This document shows, piece after piece, positions 17,703 through 26,828 of a stretch of DNA of 64,000 bases. A program made the position numbers and the translations under genes. Source of the stretch: Roseateles oligotrophus. GTDB taxonomy: Bacteria; Pseudomonadota; Gammaproteobacteria; Burkholderiales; Burkholderiaceae_C. The notes below the pieces were generated by a model. The model was not told the DNA's origin. It searched no databases and saw only the letters and a list, made by a program, of their open reading frames with translations. Each line of letters opens with the position of its first letter. The first letter of the stretch is position 1. The DNA is taken from positions 372,001 through 436,000 of the forward strand of contig NZ_JAJIRN010000004.1 in assembly GCF_025717515.1 (NCBI RefSeq), in the 5' to 3' direction.

Positions 17703-18278
17703 ATGCTAGAGCAACGCATCCAACAACAATTCTTCGAGAGCGCCGACCTGCTGTACCAGGCCGCCGAGACCCTGTCACGCCCACTGGCGACGGCCGCACA
17801 AATGCTGCTTGACGGCATCACCGGCGGTGGCCGCGTGCTCTGCTGCGGCCTCGGCCTGTCGGCGCTTGACGCCAGCTATATGGCCGCCTTGCTGGTCGGC
17901 CGCTTCGAGCAAGACCGGCCCGGCCTGGCCGCCTGGAGCCTGGACACCCAAGCCCATGGCAGCGACTCCGAGGTGGCGGCGCTAACGCGTCAAGTCCAGG
18001 CCCATGGACATCCAGGCGACCTGCTGCTGCTGTTCGAATCGCGGCAAGCCGGCTTGGGCAATTGGGCCGAGGTACTGGCCGCCGCGCACGAGCAAGACAT
18101 GAGCGTGATCGCCATCACCGGCAGTCAGGGAGACGAGTTGCGCGGCCTGCTGCGCGACACCGATGTGCAGATTCGCGTTCAACACCCGCGCAGCGCCCGC
18201 GTCGCCGAGGCGCAGCGTTTGCTCGCCCATTGCCTATGCGATGCGGTCGATGTGCAGCTGCTGGGTGCGGGCGAATAA
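17703..18278 (+). CDS. diaA: SIS-domain protein, DiaA/GmhA family
   Basis: This 191-residue soluble protein is a single SIS (sugar isomerase) domain with GGGRVLCCGLGLSALDA early and SVIAITGSQGDELRGLL later. E. coli DiaA binds DnaA and promotes timely initiation of replication. The assignment follows from the domain plus the yraN-diaA-dolP order. The catalytic His/Glu residues of true GmhA isomerases are not evident, which favours the DiaA-type role. Confidence 0.82.
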   Translation: MLEQRIQQQFFESADLLYQAAETLSRPLATAAQMLLDGITGGGRVLCCGLGLSALDASYMAALLVGRFEQDRPGLAAWSLDTQAHGSDSEVAALTRQVQAHGHPGDLLLLFESRQAGLGNWAEVLAAAHEQDMSVIAITGSQGDELRGLLRDTDVQIRVQHPRSARVAEAQRLLAHCLCDAVDVQLLGAGE

Positions 18279-18302
18279 GCCTAAAAACAATTCAGGACGG
18301 AT

Positions 18303-18959
18303 ATGAGCACCTTCAACGATTTCCATAAGTTTTCACGCCTCTCGATCTTGCTGCTGAGCCTCGCGGGTGCCCTGGCCAGCACGGCCTGTGTGCCGCTGGC
18401 GGTTGGCGGCGCGATGGTCGGCGGCGGCTTGATGGCAACCGATCGGCGCACCTCCGGCACCCAAGTCGAAGACGAAGGGATCGAGTACAAGGCCGGCGCG
18501 CGCGTGCGCGAACAGCTCGGAGACCGCGTCCATGTCAACATCAATAGCTATAACCGCCTGGTCTTGATCACCGGCGAAACCAGGACCGAGGCCGACCGCC
18601 TCAAGCTCGAGCAAATCGTTGCCGGCGTCGAGAACGTCAGCCATGTGCTGAACGAGACTGCGGTGACCTTCCTGAGCTCCTACACCAGCCGCTCCACCGA
18701 CGTCTTGATCGCCGCCAAGGTCAAGGCCAGCCTGGTCGACGCGCCGGACCTGATCTCGAATGCCTTCTACGTCGTGGTTGAACGCGGCGCCGTCTTCATC
18801 ATGGGCCGGGTCACCGAACGCGAAGCGGCGCGGGCCGTCAATATTGCGCGCGGCGTCAGCGGTGTGAGCAAGGTGGTGCGCGCCGTCGAGATCATCAGTG
18901 AAGAAGAGCTGGCGCGGCTGGTACCACCGCAAAAGCCAGCCACCGACGCCGCCAAGTAG
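18303..18959 (+). CDS. dolP: Dual BON-domain lipoprotein (DolP/YraP)
   Basis: This 218-residue exported protein begins with a hydrophobic signal segment (about 12-28) ending in STAC, a plausible though not ideal lipobox. It is followed by a glycine-rich CVPLAVGGAMVGGGLMATDRRTSGTQVEDEGIE-type region that is characteristic of DolP. Two BON domains lie at about 55-120 and 130-200. DolP is an outer-membrane lipoprotein that supports envelope integrity and binds anionic phospholipids. It is the last gene of the yraN-diaA-dolP series, 24 bases after diaA. Confidence 0.88.
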   Translation: MSTFNDFHKFSRLSILLLSLAGALASTACVPLAVGGAMVGGGLMATDRRTSGTQVEDEGIEYKAGARVREQLGDRVHVNINSYNRLVLITGETRTEADRLKLEQIVAGVENVSHVLNETAVTFLSSYTSRSTDVLIAAKVKASLVDAPDLISNAFYVVVERGAVFIMGRVTEREAARAVNIARGVSGVSKVVRAVEIISEEELARLVPPQKPATDAAK

Positions 18960-18962
18960 GCC

Positions 18963-19856
18963 TCAAGTCAATCGTTTGATCAGGCTGGAGGTGTCCAGCC
19001 TGCCGCCCCCAGCCGCCTGTACATCGGCGTAGAACTGGTCGACCAGGGCCGTCGCAGGTAGCCTTGCACCATTGCGCCGTGCCTCATCCAGCACCAGCCC
19101 CAGGTCCTTGCGCATCCAGTCGACGGCGAAGCCGAAGTCGAACTTGGCGTCGACCATGGTCTTGCCGCGGTTGTCCATCTGCCAGCTCTGCGCCGCGCCT
19201 TTGCCGATGACGTCGAGTACCTGCTTCATGTCCAGGCCGGCCTTGTCGCCAAAGGCGATCGCCTCGGCCAGACCTTGCACTAAGCCGGCAATGCAGATCT
19301 GATTGACCATCTTGGCCAGTTGCCCGGCGCCGGATTCACCGACGCGCGTGACCGCTTTTGCGTAGGCCATCGCGACCGGCTGCATGGTCTCGAACGGTGC
19401 CGGGTCGCCGCCGCACATCACCGTCAGCGCACCATTGACCGCTCCGGCCTGACCGCCCGACACCGGCGCGTCGACAAAATGCAGGCCGCGTTTCAGCGCC
19501 TCGGCATGTAGCTCGCGGGCGACTTCGGCCGAGGCGGTGGTGTGATCGACAAAGATGGCGCCCGGCTTCATGCCGGCAAAAGCGCCCTGCTCCCCCAGCA
19601 CCACCGAACGCAAATCTGAATCATTGCCGACGCAGGCAAACACGATGTCGGCGCCCGCCGCCGCCTCGGCCGGCGTGCTGGCTATTGCGCCACCGTACTC
19701 AGTCACCCAAGCCTGCGCTTTGGCTGCCGTGCGGTTATAGACCGTCACCGCATGGCCGGCACGCTGCAAATGGCCGGCCATCGGGTAACCCATCACGCCG
19801 AGGCCGAGAAAGGCGAGCTTGAGGGGGGAGATCCCGTCGTAGCTTCTTGTATTCAT
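18963..19856 (-). CDS. NAD(P)-dependent beta-hydroxyacid dehydrogenase (3-hydroxyisobutyrate dehydrogenase family)
   Basis: The 297-residue protein has an N-terminal Rossmann motif LAFLGLGVMGYPMAGHL (residues 14-30), the substrate block DAPVSGGQAGAVNGALTVMCGG and the catalytic Lys in GAGQLAKMVNQ. It belongs with 3-hydroxyisobutyrate, tartronate-semialdehyde and glyoxylate reductases. The substrate cannot be told from sequence alone. It begins 6 bases after the pilU stop and may be co-transcribed with the pilus ATPases. Confidence 0.9.
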   Translation of the reverse strand: MNTRSYDGISPLKLAFLGLGVMGYPMAGHLQRAGHAVTVYNRTAAKAQAWVTEYGGAIASTPAEAAAGADIVFACVGNDSDLRSVVLGEQGAFAGMKPGAIFVDHTTASAEVARELHAEALKRGLHFVDAPVSGGQAGAVNGALTVMCGGDPAPFETMQPVAMAYAKAVTRVGESGAGQLAKMVNQICIAGLVQGLAEAIAFGDKAGLDMKQVLDVIGKGAAQSWQMDNRGKTMVDAKFDFGFAVDWMRKDLGLVLDEARRNGARLPATALVDQFYADVQAAGGGRLDTSSLIKRLT

Positions 19857-19862
19857 AACTAT

Positions 19863-20999
19863 TTAAACAATCGTGAAATGCTCGGTACCAGCGGACATAT
19901 CTTCGGAGCGCGCGCGCTCGCTATTGAGCTTGATCTGCAGACGCAGATCGTTGACCGAATCGGCATTGCGCAGCGCGTCTTCATAGGTGACCTTGCCGGC
20001 CTCGTAGAGATCAAACAAGGCCTGGTCAAAGGTCTGCATGCCTTGCTCGCGCGAGCGCTTCATGATTTCCTTGATCTCGCCGATCTCGCCCTTGAAGATC
20101 AGGTCCGAAATCAGCGGCGAATTCAGCATGATCTCGACCGCCGCGACCCGCCCCTTGCCTTCGCGGCGCGGCAGCAGGCGCTGCGACACCAGCGCGCGCA
20201 GGTTCAGCGACAAATCCATCAGCAACTGAGCCCGCCGCTCCTCGGGAAAGAAATTGATGATGCGATCAAGCGCCTGGTTAGCGCTATTTGCATGCAGCGT
20301 GGCCATGCAAAGGTGGCCGGTCTCGGCAAAGGCGACCGCATGCTCCATCGTTTCGCGGTCGCGCACCTCGCCCATCAGGATCACATCGGGCGCCTGGCGC
20401 AGCGTGTTCTTCAGCGCCAGCTCCCAGCTGTCGGTGTCGATGCCGACCTCGCGCTGGGTGATGATGCAGTTCTTGTGCGGGTGAACGAATTCGATCGGGT
20501 CTTCGATCGTGATGATGTGGCCAAAGGTCGTCTGATTGCGCTCATCGACCATCGCCGCCAGCGAGGTTGACTTGCCCGAGCCGGTCGCGCCAACCACGAT
20601 CACCAGTCCACGCTTGGCCTGCACCACCTCGCGCAATATCGGCGGCAGGTCGAGCGAGGCGATGGTCGGCACCTCGGCCGGAATCGTGCGCAGCACCAGC
20701 CCGACCGAGCCCTGCTGAATGAAGGCGTTAGCACGGAAGCGCCCGACGCCCTGCGGCGAGATGGCGAAGTTGCATTCCTTGCTGCGTTCGAACTCGGCCG
20801 CCTGCTTGTCGTTCATGATGGCGCGCGCCAACTGCAAGGTGTGCTGGCCGGTCAGCGGCTGAGGCGAAACCTTGGTGACCTTGCCGTCGACCTTGATGGC
20901 CGGCGGGAACTCGGCGGTCAAGAACAGGTCCGAGCCCTTGCGCGAAATCATCAGGCGCAAGAGGTCATTGATGAATTTCGTGGCTTGATCGCGTTCCAT
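19863..20999 (-). CDS. pilU: Type IV pilus retraction ATPase PilU
   Basis: This 378-residue AAA-type ATPase of the PilT/PilU group has Walker A GATGSGKS, the Asp box ITIEDPIEFVH, Walker B region VILMGEVRD and the His box ATLHANSANQALDRIINFFPEERR. The C-terminal tail lacks the PilT AIRNLIRENK motif and is longer, as in PilU. It works with PilT at the inner-membrane base of the pilus. It lies 74 bases downstream of pilT on the same strand. Confidence 0.95.
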   Translation of the reverse strand: MERDQATKFINDLLRLMISRKGSDLFLTAEFPPAIKVDGKVTKVSPQPLTGQHTLQLARAIMNDKQAAEFERSKECNFAISPQGVGRFRANAFIQQGSVGLVLRTIPAEVPTIASLDLPPILREVVQAKRGLVIVVGATGSGKSTSLAAMVDERNQTTFGHIITIEDPIEFVHPHKNCIITQREVGIDTDSWELALKNTLRQAPDVILMGEVRDRETMEHAVAFAETGHLCMATLHANSANQALDRIINFFPEERRAQLLMDLSLNLRALVSQRLLPRREGKGRVAAVEIMLNSPLISDLIFKGEIGEIKEIMKRSREQGMQTFDQALFDLYEAGKVTYEDALRNADSVNDLRLQIKLNSERARSEDMSAGTEHFTIV

Positions 21000-21073
21000 A
21001 GTTTTTGTTTCCTGAGCGAAGCATCAATAGACCCGCAACACTGTAGCGGCGCCGGCACGCGTCGGTCCTGCGA

Positions 21074-22117
21074 TCAACCCGGGAAATTCTCCGGAAACTT
21101 TGCCTTCGAGCGCGCTTCGGACGGCGCAATGATGTTGCGCCGCACCAGGTCGGTCAGGTTCTGATCGAGGGTCTGCATGCCCAGGCTATTGCCGGTCTGT
21201 ATCGACGAATACATCTGCGCCACCTTGTTCTCGCGGATCAGGTTGCGGATCGCCGAGGTGCCCAGCATGATCTCGTGCGCGGCCACCCGGCCCGAGCCGT
21301 CTTTGAGCTTGCAAAGGCTTTGCGAGATCACCGCCACCAACGACTCCGACACCATCGCCCGCACCATTTCTTTCTCGGCTGCGGGGAACACATCGACGAT
21401 ACGGTCGACCGTCTTGGCCGCCGAACTGGTGTGCAAGGTACCGAACACCAAGTGGCCGGTTTCGGCGGCGGTCAGCGCCAGCCTTATGGTCTCGAGGTCA
21501 CGCATTTCGCCGACCAGCACCGCATCCGGGTCTTCGCGCAGCGCCGACTTCAGCGCGTTGGCAAAACTCATCGTGTGAGGCCCGACCTCGCGCTGATTGA
21601 TCAGACTCTTCTTCGACTCATGCACGAACTCGATCGGGTCCTCGATGGTGAGGATGTGGCCGTACTCGTTTTCGTTCAGATGGTTGACCATGCCGGCCAG
21701 CGTGGTCGACTTGCCCGAACCGGTCGGCCCGGTCACCAGCACCAGGCCGCGCGGACGCAGCGCGAGCTCGGCAAATATCTTCGGCGCATTGAGCTGCTCA
21801 AGCGACAGAATCTTTGACGGAATGGTCCGGAACACCGCACCGGCGCCGCGATTCTGATTGAAAGCATTGACGCGAAAACGCGCCAAGCCCTGAATCTCGA
21901 ACGAGAAGTCAACCTCCAGCGACTCTTCGTAAATCTTGCGCTGCGAGTCGTTCATGATGTCGTAGACCATATCGTGCACATCTTTGTGCTCGAGCGCTTC
22001 GACATTGATGCGGCGCACATCGCCGTTGACCCGGATCATCGGTGGCAAGCCGGCCGAGAGGTGCAGGTCGGAGGCCTTGTTCTTGACCGAGAATGCCAGT
22101 AGTTGAGTAATGTCCAT
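21074..22117 (-). CDS. pilT: Type IV pilus twitching motility ATPase PilT
   Basis: The 347-residue product has the usual PilT length. It carries Walker A GPTGSGKSTT, ILTIEDPIEFVH, VLVGEMRDLETI and FGTLHTSSAAKTVDRIVDVFP. The diagnostic C-terminal stretch AIRNLIRENK followed by QMYSSIQTG is present. ATG 22117 (MDITQLLAFSVKNKASDLHLS) matches the family N terminus; the frame is open further upstream, but that part is antisense to yggS. It powers pilus retraction. Together with divergent yggS (30 bases away) this is a widespread proteobacterial arrangement. Confidence 0.97.
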   Translation of the reverse strand: MDITQLLAFSVKNKASDLHLSAGLPPMIRVNGDVRRINVEALEHKDVHDMVYDIMNDSQRKIYEESLEVDFSFEIQGLARFRVNAFNQNRGAGAVFRTIPSKILSLEQLNAPKIFAELALRPRGLVLVTGPTGSGKSTTLAGMVNHLNENEYGHILTIEDPIEFVHESKKSLINQREVGPHTMSFANALKSALREDPDAVLVGEMRDLETIRLALTAAETGHLVFGTLHTSSAAKTVDRIVDVFPAAEKEMVRAMVSESLVAVISQSLCKLKDGSGRVAAHEIMLGTSAIRNLIRENKVAQMYSSIQTGNSLGMQTLDQNLTDLVRRNIIAPSEARSKAKFPENFPG

Positions 22118-22147
22118 GGGTACGGGGCAAATGAGCTGAGGGCCATT

Positions 22148-22855
22148 ATGGCGACGATCGCAGAGAACATACAAGAACAGCACGAACGGATTGCCGCAGC
22201 CTGCGCCCAGGCCGGTCGCGCCGTGCAAAGCGTCACATTGCTGGTGGTTAGCAAGACTCAGCCCCCCGCCGCGATAGCAGAAGCCTTTGCGGCCGGCGAA
22301 CACCGCTTCGGCGAGAACTATGTGCAGGAAGGTCTGGACAAGATTGCCGCGCTGAGCGCAATCAACACGCCACGCGGCCAACTTGAATGGCATTTGATCG
22401 GGCCCTTGCAAAGCAACAAGACCCGCCCTGTGGCCGAAAACTTCGACTGGGTGCACAGCGTCGACCGCTTGAAGACGGCGCAGCGCCTGGCCGAACAACG
22501 CCCCGCCGAGCTGCCTCCCTTGAACATCTGCCTGCAAGTCAACATCAGCGGCGAGGCCAGCAAAAGCGGCCTACTGCCGGGCGAAGTGGCTGCGCTTGCA
22601 TTGGCCGTTAGCGCCCTGCCAAGATTGTGTTTGCGAGGCTTGATGGCCATCCCCGAGCCGGCCGCTGACTTCGAGTCTCAACGCCGCCCGCACCGCGCCC
22701 TGGCGTCCTTGTTGGCCGAGCTGAACCAGAGCCTGGGCCTGACCATGGACACCTTGTCGATGGGCATGAGCGCCGATCTGGAGGCCGCCATTGCCGAAGG
22801 CGCAACGCTGGTGCGCATCGGTACGGCAATCTTCGGTGCGCGCAACTACACATGA
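22148..22855 (+). CDS. yggS: YggS family pyridoxal-phosphate homeostasis protein
   Basis: This 235-residue protein is a single-domain PLP carrier with the alanine-racemase barrel fold. The cofactor Lys36 lies in LLVVSKTQP; other blocks are RFGENYVQE, WHLIGPLQSNK, VHSVD, CLQVNISGEASKSG, RGLMAIP and LSMGMSADLEAAI with VRIGTAIFG. It keeps vitamin B6 and amino acid pools balanced. In many genomes proC follows; here a cytochrome c gene follows with a 4-base ATGA overlap. Confidence 0.95.
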   Translation: MATIAENIQEQHERIAAACAQAGRAVQSVTLLVVSKTQPPAAIAEAFAAGEHRFGENYVQEGLDKIAALSAINTPRGQLEWHLIGPLQSNKTRPVAENFDWVHSVDRLKTAQRLAEQRPAELPPLNICLQVNISGEASKSGLLPGEVAALALAVSALPRLCLRGLMAIPEPAADFESQRRPHRALASLLAELNQSLGLTMDTLSMGMSADLEAAIAEGATLVRIGTAIFGARNYT

Positions 22856-23544
22856 ATATCGGGCCAGCCATTGCGGTGGCGCTCGGGCTGCTGATGTCGG
22901 CCCCGCATGCCGAGCCGGCCAAGGTCGAGGATTCGATCGCACAGCGCGCGCAAGCCTGCACGCTCTGCCATGGCAAAGAAGGCCGCGCCGCCGCCGACGG
23001 CTATTACCCGCGTCTGGCCGGCAAACCGCAGGGCTATTTGTACAAGCAGTTGCTGAATTTTCGCGACGGGCGGCGCCACTACGGTTTGATGAGCGATTTG
23101 ATCGACCCCTTGAGCGACGCCTATCTGTCCGAGCTTGCCGGCTACTTCGCCGGCCTGAGCCTGCCCTATCCGCCGGCACAAAAAGCCGGCCTGCCGCCCG
23201 CAGCCTTGGCCAAGGGCAAGCAACTGATTTTCAACGGCGATGCAAGCCGCAAATTGCCGGCCTGCGTGCAATGCCATGGCCAGGCTTTGACGGGCGTGCA
23301 GCCCTTTATCCCCGGCCTTCTGGGCCTGCCGCGCGACTATCTGAACGGTCAACTCGGGGCCTGGCGCAGCGGCCAGCGCCGAGCAGTGGCGCCCGACTGC
23401 ATGGCGCATATCGCCAAGACGCTGGACAGCGACGAGATCAACGCGATCTCGCATTGGCTGGCCGGGCAAGACCTGCCCCCGGGCGCAAAGCCGGCGCCGC
23501 ATCTGCCGGCCCCCTTGCCGCTTGACTGCGGGGGGCTGCAATGA
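22852..23544 (+). CDS. Diheme cytochrome c (c4-like)
   Basis: This 230-residue exported protein has a signal peptide (about 1-20, MSAPHAEP) and two heme c sites, CTLCH near residue 36 and CVQCH near residue 138. Each starts a small cytochrome c domain, the arrangement of cytochromes c4. It should act in the periplasm as an electron carrier, probably paired with the triheme protein encoded next. The start overlaps the yggS stop and the stop overlaps the next start (ATGA), so the three genes are likely one transcript. Confidence 0.9.
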   Translation: MNIGPAIAVALGLLMSAPHAEPAKVEDSIAQRAQACTLCHGKEGRAAADGYYPRLAGKPQGYLYKQLLNFRDGRRHYGLMSDLIDPLSDAYLSELAGYFAGLSLPYPPAQKAGLPPAALAKGKQLIFNGDASRKLPACVQCHGQALTGVQPFIPGLLGLPRDYLNGQLGAWRSGQRRAVAPDCMAHIAKTLDSDEINAISHWLAGQDLPPGAKPAPHLPAPLPLDCGGLQ

Positions 23545-24815
23545 AGCGCCGCTTCGCAGTTGCTGCGGCCCTGCTGGCCAGCTTGACTCTGGCGGGCGGC
23601 GCGGTCTACCAACTCAACCATTTGGATGAGTCGATTGAGCCCAAACCGCCGGCGCTGGCGACCCCCGCCTTGCTCGCTCGGGGCGAGTACCTGGCCCGCG
23701 CCGGCAACTGCATGGGCTGCCACACCCGGCGCGGCGGCGTGCCTTATGCGGGAGGGCGGGCGATCCCGACGCCGTTTGGCGATGTTTTTGCGCCGAACCT
23801 GACGCCCGATCTCGCCACCGGGCTTGGCCAATGGAGCGAGGCCGACTTCTGGGCCGCGCTGCACAACGGCCGCAGCAAAGATGGCCGCCTGCTGACGCCG
23901 GCCTTCCCGTACACCAATTACACGCTGGTCACGCGCGACGACGCCGACGCCTTGTTCGCCTATTTGCGCAGTTTGCCCGCCACCGCCCAGGCAAACCCTG
24001 CGCATGAACTGCGCTTCCCCTACAACACCCAGCCCGCCTTGGCGCTTTGGCGCGCGCTCTATTTCCGGCCGGCCGTCTTCCAAGCCGAGCCCAGCCGTGG
24101 CGCCGAATGGAACCGCGGCGCCTACCTCAGCCAGGGCCTGGGCCACTGCAATGCCTGCCATGGCGCGCGCAACAGCCTGGGCGCCACGCAGGGCCCGGAC
24201 GACTTCTCCGGCGGCATGTTGGAGTCCTTGGCTTGGTATGCGCCGTCCTTGCACGACCCGGCCGAAGCCAGCGTGGCCGCCTGGAGCCCATCGGCGCTGC
24301 GGCAATGGCTGAAGACCGGCAGCAGCCCCTCAGCCAGCGCCTTGGGGCCGATGGGCGAAGTGGTGCTGGGCAGCACGCAGCATTTGACCGATGCCGACCT
24401 GAAGGCGATGGCCGTCTATCTGCAAGGCCTGCCCCAGCACAGCGCCTCCGAGCCCGCGCCAAAGCGCCCCGACTTGGCTCTGCGCGAACAAGGCCAAGCC
24501 CTGTATGGCGACCATTGCGCGAGTTGCCATGGCGAGCAGGGCGAGGGGAAAGCGGCCGCCTACCCGGCGCTGGCCGGCAACCGCGCGCTGCTGATGCAAA
24601 ATCCGGCCAACCTCTTGCGCATCATTCAGCGCGGCGGTTTTGCGCCGGCCACCGCGAGCAATCCGCGGCCCTACGGCATGCCGCCGTTTGCCGGCATCTT
24701 GAGCGACAAGGAACAAGCCGCATTGGCCAGCTTTGTGCGCAATGCATGGGGCAACAAGGCCGCCGATGTGCGGCCGCTTGATGTCCTGCAACTCAAGACC
24801 CAAAGAGTTGACTGA
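23541..24815 (+). CDS. Triheme cytochrome c (alcohol/gluconate dehydrogenase cytochrome-subunit type)
   Basis: The 424-residue protein has an N-terminal signal or anchor helix (about 5-26) and three heme c sites: CMGCH, CNACH and CASCH at about residues 57, 204 and 324. The spacing and blocks such as GGRAIPTPFG, NLTPD, WSEADFWAALHNGRSKDG and YPALAGN are typical of the membrane-bound cytochrome subunits that pass electrons from periplasmic dehydrogenases to quinone or an oxidase. No dehydrogenase subunit is nearby, so the partner enzyme is unknown. It is followed by an intrinsic terminator. Confidence 0.9.
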   Translation: MKRRFAVAAALLASLTLAGGAVYQLNHLDESIEPKPPALATPALLARGEYLARAGNCMGCHTRRGGVPYAGGRAIPTPFGDVFAPNLTPDLATGLGQWSEADFWAALHNGRSKDGRLLTPAFPYTNYTLVTRDDADALFAYLRSLPATAQANPAHELRFPYNTQPALALWRALYFRPAVFQAEPSRGAEWNRGAYLSQGLGHCNACHGARNSLGATQGPDDFSGGMLESLAWYAPSLHDPAEASVAAWSPSALRQWLKTGSSPSASALGPMGEVVLGSTQHLTDADLKAMAVYLQGLPQHSASEPAPKRPDLALREQGQALYGDHCASCHGEQGEGKAAAYPALAGNRALLMQNPANLLRIIQRGGFAPATASNPRPYGMPPFAGILSDKEQAALASFVRNAWGNKAADVRPLDVLQLKTQRVD

Positions 24816-24861
24816 AGACCGCTGAGCGCCACCCCGGCAGGTATGCTTTGCTCGCCCTGGC

Positions 24862-24881
24862 AAGCCCCCATTCGGGGGTTT
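24862..24881 (+). terminator. Intrinsic terminator after the cytochrome genes
   Basis: AAGCCCCC and GGGGGTTT form a short GC stem with a 3-4 base loop, 47 bases after the triheme cytochrome stop. The T tract is short (TTT), so efficiency is uncertain. Confidence 0.5.
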
Positions 24882-25194
24882 CCCCGGCCCAAACCAGGCA
24901 CTTTGTCACGGCGCGCCCAAACGCAGCGAGACGAAAGTCGGGCAAAGCCGCCGACACTGCTTCTGCGCTGCGTTGGCGCAAGCGCCGAGCGTCCGGAATT
25001 GACTGTTTGGCACCTTGTGCGACAAATATCACGGCCCTGGCCGAGAGCAATCAATACCCCCCTTAAGTCCTGTCAAAGCCCGGCCGAAACCGCAACAGAC
25101 GCTTTACGGCGCCGGCGTGACCCAACTTACGGCCCAAGCGCCAAGCTCGATGCAAAGCGCACAAAAAAACAAACATAGACGAGAAACAGCCCCA
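24882..25194 (+). other. Non-coding leader region of the chemoreceptor gene
   Basis: I see no convincing gene in these 313 bases. They hold the sigma-28-like promoter at 25063-25089 and a purine-poor leader of about 100 bases before the chemoreceptor ATG. Open frames here have no family-like content. Confidence 0.6.
25063..25089 (+). promoter_or_regulatory. Sigma-28 (FliA) type promoter of the chemoreceptor gene
   Basis: TTAAGTC (25063-25069), a 13-base spacer and GCCGAAA (25083-25089) match the flagellar sigma-28 pattern TAAAGTTT-N11-GCCGATAA, with one base more than the usual spacing. Nearly the same string occurs upstream of the gene at 31567. It lies 105 bases before the chemoreceptor ATG. 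Confidence 0.65.
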
Positions 25195-26754
25195 ATGAAC
25201 CTACTGACAAAACTACGCATCAGCCAGCGCTTGGCCGTCAGCTACGGCCTGCTGATCCTGCTGCTGATTGCCATCGGCAGCTACGGCGCCGCCACGGCCA
25301 GCCGCCTGGCCAAAGACCTGGACCACACAGCCAACACCAGCCTGGTCAAGATCGCCTCGGCCAATGGGCTGGAGAGCCAGGTCAATGTAATCGCGCGGGC
25401 CGCCCGTGACCTGTTGCTGCTCGACGAAGCACGCCAGATCAAGAAGCAAAAAGCCGCCATCGAAGGTGCGCTGCAGGAAAGCGAAAAACAGTTGAGCGCG
25501 CTGGAATCAACGTTGGACGGCGCCAAGGAAAAAGAGCTGATCACGCAAGTGCGCGCCGCCCAGACCAAGTTCATGACGGCAGTGGCCAAGTTTCAAGGCG
25601 TGCAAAAAGACGGCAGCCCGGATGAGGCACGTGAGAGCCTGATCACCGACGTTCGCCCCGCCCAGCAAAGCTATCAAGACGGCCTCAAGGGTCTGGTTGA
25701 CCTGCAGTTCGACACTGCGCGTGATTTGGCCGTTAACGGCGGCGAGTTGGCGCGCAGTTCGGTGCTGCTGACCGCCGTTTTGGTGGTGGTGGCTGCGGTG
25801 ATCGGCGTCGGCGGCGGTTTTGTGATCGCCCGCTCCATCGTGCTGCCGGCGCAGCAAGCGCAAGCCGCCGCCGAGGCCATTGCCGCCGGCGACCTGACCC
25901 AGGTGATCCATGCCGAAGGCCATGACGAATTGGCGCAAATGCTCAAGGCCATGAAGGAAATGCAGCGCGCCTTGTCCGGCGTGGTCAACAGCGTCAGCGA
26001 AGCCGCCGGCGAAGTGGTGCAGAACAGCTCCGACATCGCCGACAGCAATGTCAACTTGTCCGACCGCACCGCCCGCTCCGCCGCCAATCTGCAAAACACC
26101 GCTGCCTCGGTGGAACAAATCGCCGCCAACTTGAACGGCGCCAGCGACCTGACCCGCCGCGCCGCCGGCATCGCCACCAAAGCCCGCCAGTCGGCCCAGG
26201 CCGGTGGCGCCGTCGTCTCCAAGGTCGTCGCGACGATGGAAGACATCAGCGCCAGCTCCAAGAAAATCGGCGACATCATCGGCGTCATCGACGGCATCGC
26301 TTTCCAGACCAATATCCTCGCGCTGAACGCGGCCGTGGAAGCGGCCCGCGCCGGCGAACATGGCCGCGGCTTCGCGGTGGTGGCGTCCGAAGTGCGCGCC
26401 TTGGCTTCGCGCTCGGCCGCTGCGGCCAAGGAAATCAAGGTCTTGATCCAGGAGTCCTCGGTCAAGGTCGAGAACGGCACCGCCCTGGTCAACAACGCCG
26501 GCATCACCATCCGCAGCGTCGTCGACGAGGTCAACAATATGGGCCAGCTGATCGAGGAAATCTCGCACTCAGCCCATGAGCAAGCGGCCGGTGTCGGCGT
26601 GGTCAATAACGCGATGAACGAGCTGGACCGCGCCACCCAACAAAACACCACGCTGGTGGACGACCTGGGTCGCTCGACCGACGCACTGAAGAACAGCTCC
26701 TCGCGCCTGCTGGACGCCGTTGGCTTCTTCCGCGCGGCCGACGCGCTGGCTTGA
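25195..26754 (+). CDS. Methyl-accepting chemotaxis protein
   Basis: The 519-residue inner-membrane receptor has TM1 at about 11-32, a four-helix-bundle periplasmic sensor (about 33-185), TM2 at about 186-208, HAMP (about 210-262) and a signalling domain. The conserved hairpin tip is [33 protein letters not shown]-like (around residues 362-395). No C-terminal NWETF-type pentapeptide is present, so it probably relies on other receptors for methylation docking. Start at ATG 25195 gives the standard [14 protein letters not shown] terminus. Expression is probably tied to flagellar genes through the sigma-28-like promoter. The ligand is unknown. Confidence 0.95.
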   Translation: MNLLTKLRISQRLAVSYGLLILLLIAIGSYGAATASRLAKDLDHTANTSLVKIASANGLESQVNVIARAARDLLLLDEARQIKKQKAAIEGALQESEKQLSALESTLDGAKEKELITQVRAAQTKFMTAVAKFQGVQKDGSPDEARESLITDVRPAQQSYQDGLKGLVDLQFDTARDLAVNGGELARSSVLLTAVLVVVAAVIGVGGGFVIARSIVLPAQQAQAAAEAIAAGDLTQVIHAEGHDELAQMLKAMKEMQRALSGVVNSVSEAAGEVVQNSSDIADSNVNLSDRTARSAANLQNTAASVEQIAANLNGASDLTRRAAGIATKARQSAQAGGAVVSKVVATMEDISASSKKIGDIIGVIDGIAFQTNILALNAAVEAARAGEHGRGFAVVASEVRALASRSAAAAKEIKVLIQESSVKVENGTALVNNAGITIRSVVDEVNNMGQLIEEISHSAHEQAAGVGVVNNAMNELDRATQQNTTLVDDLGRSTDALKNSSSRLLDAVGFFRAADALA

Positions 26755-26828
26755 AGCCTGCGCATTGCCTCTCTTATTTTTCCTTTTTTCCTTTTTCCTT
26801 CCTACTTCTCCCGTCCTAGTAAAACGCC

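Noticed and set aside
22118-22537. Upstream extension of pilT
   Set aside because: It is antisense to yggS; PilT family alignment starts at 22117.
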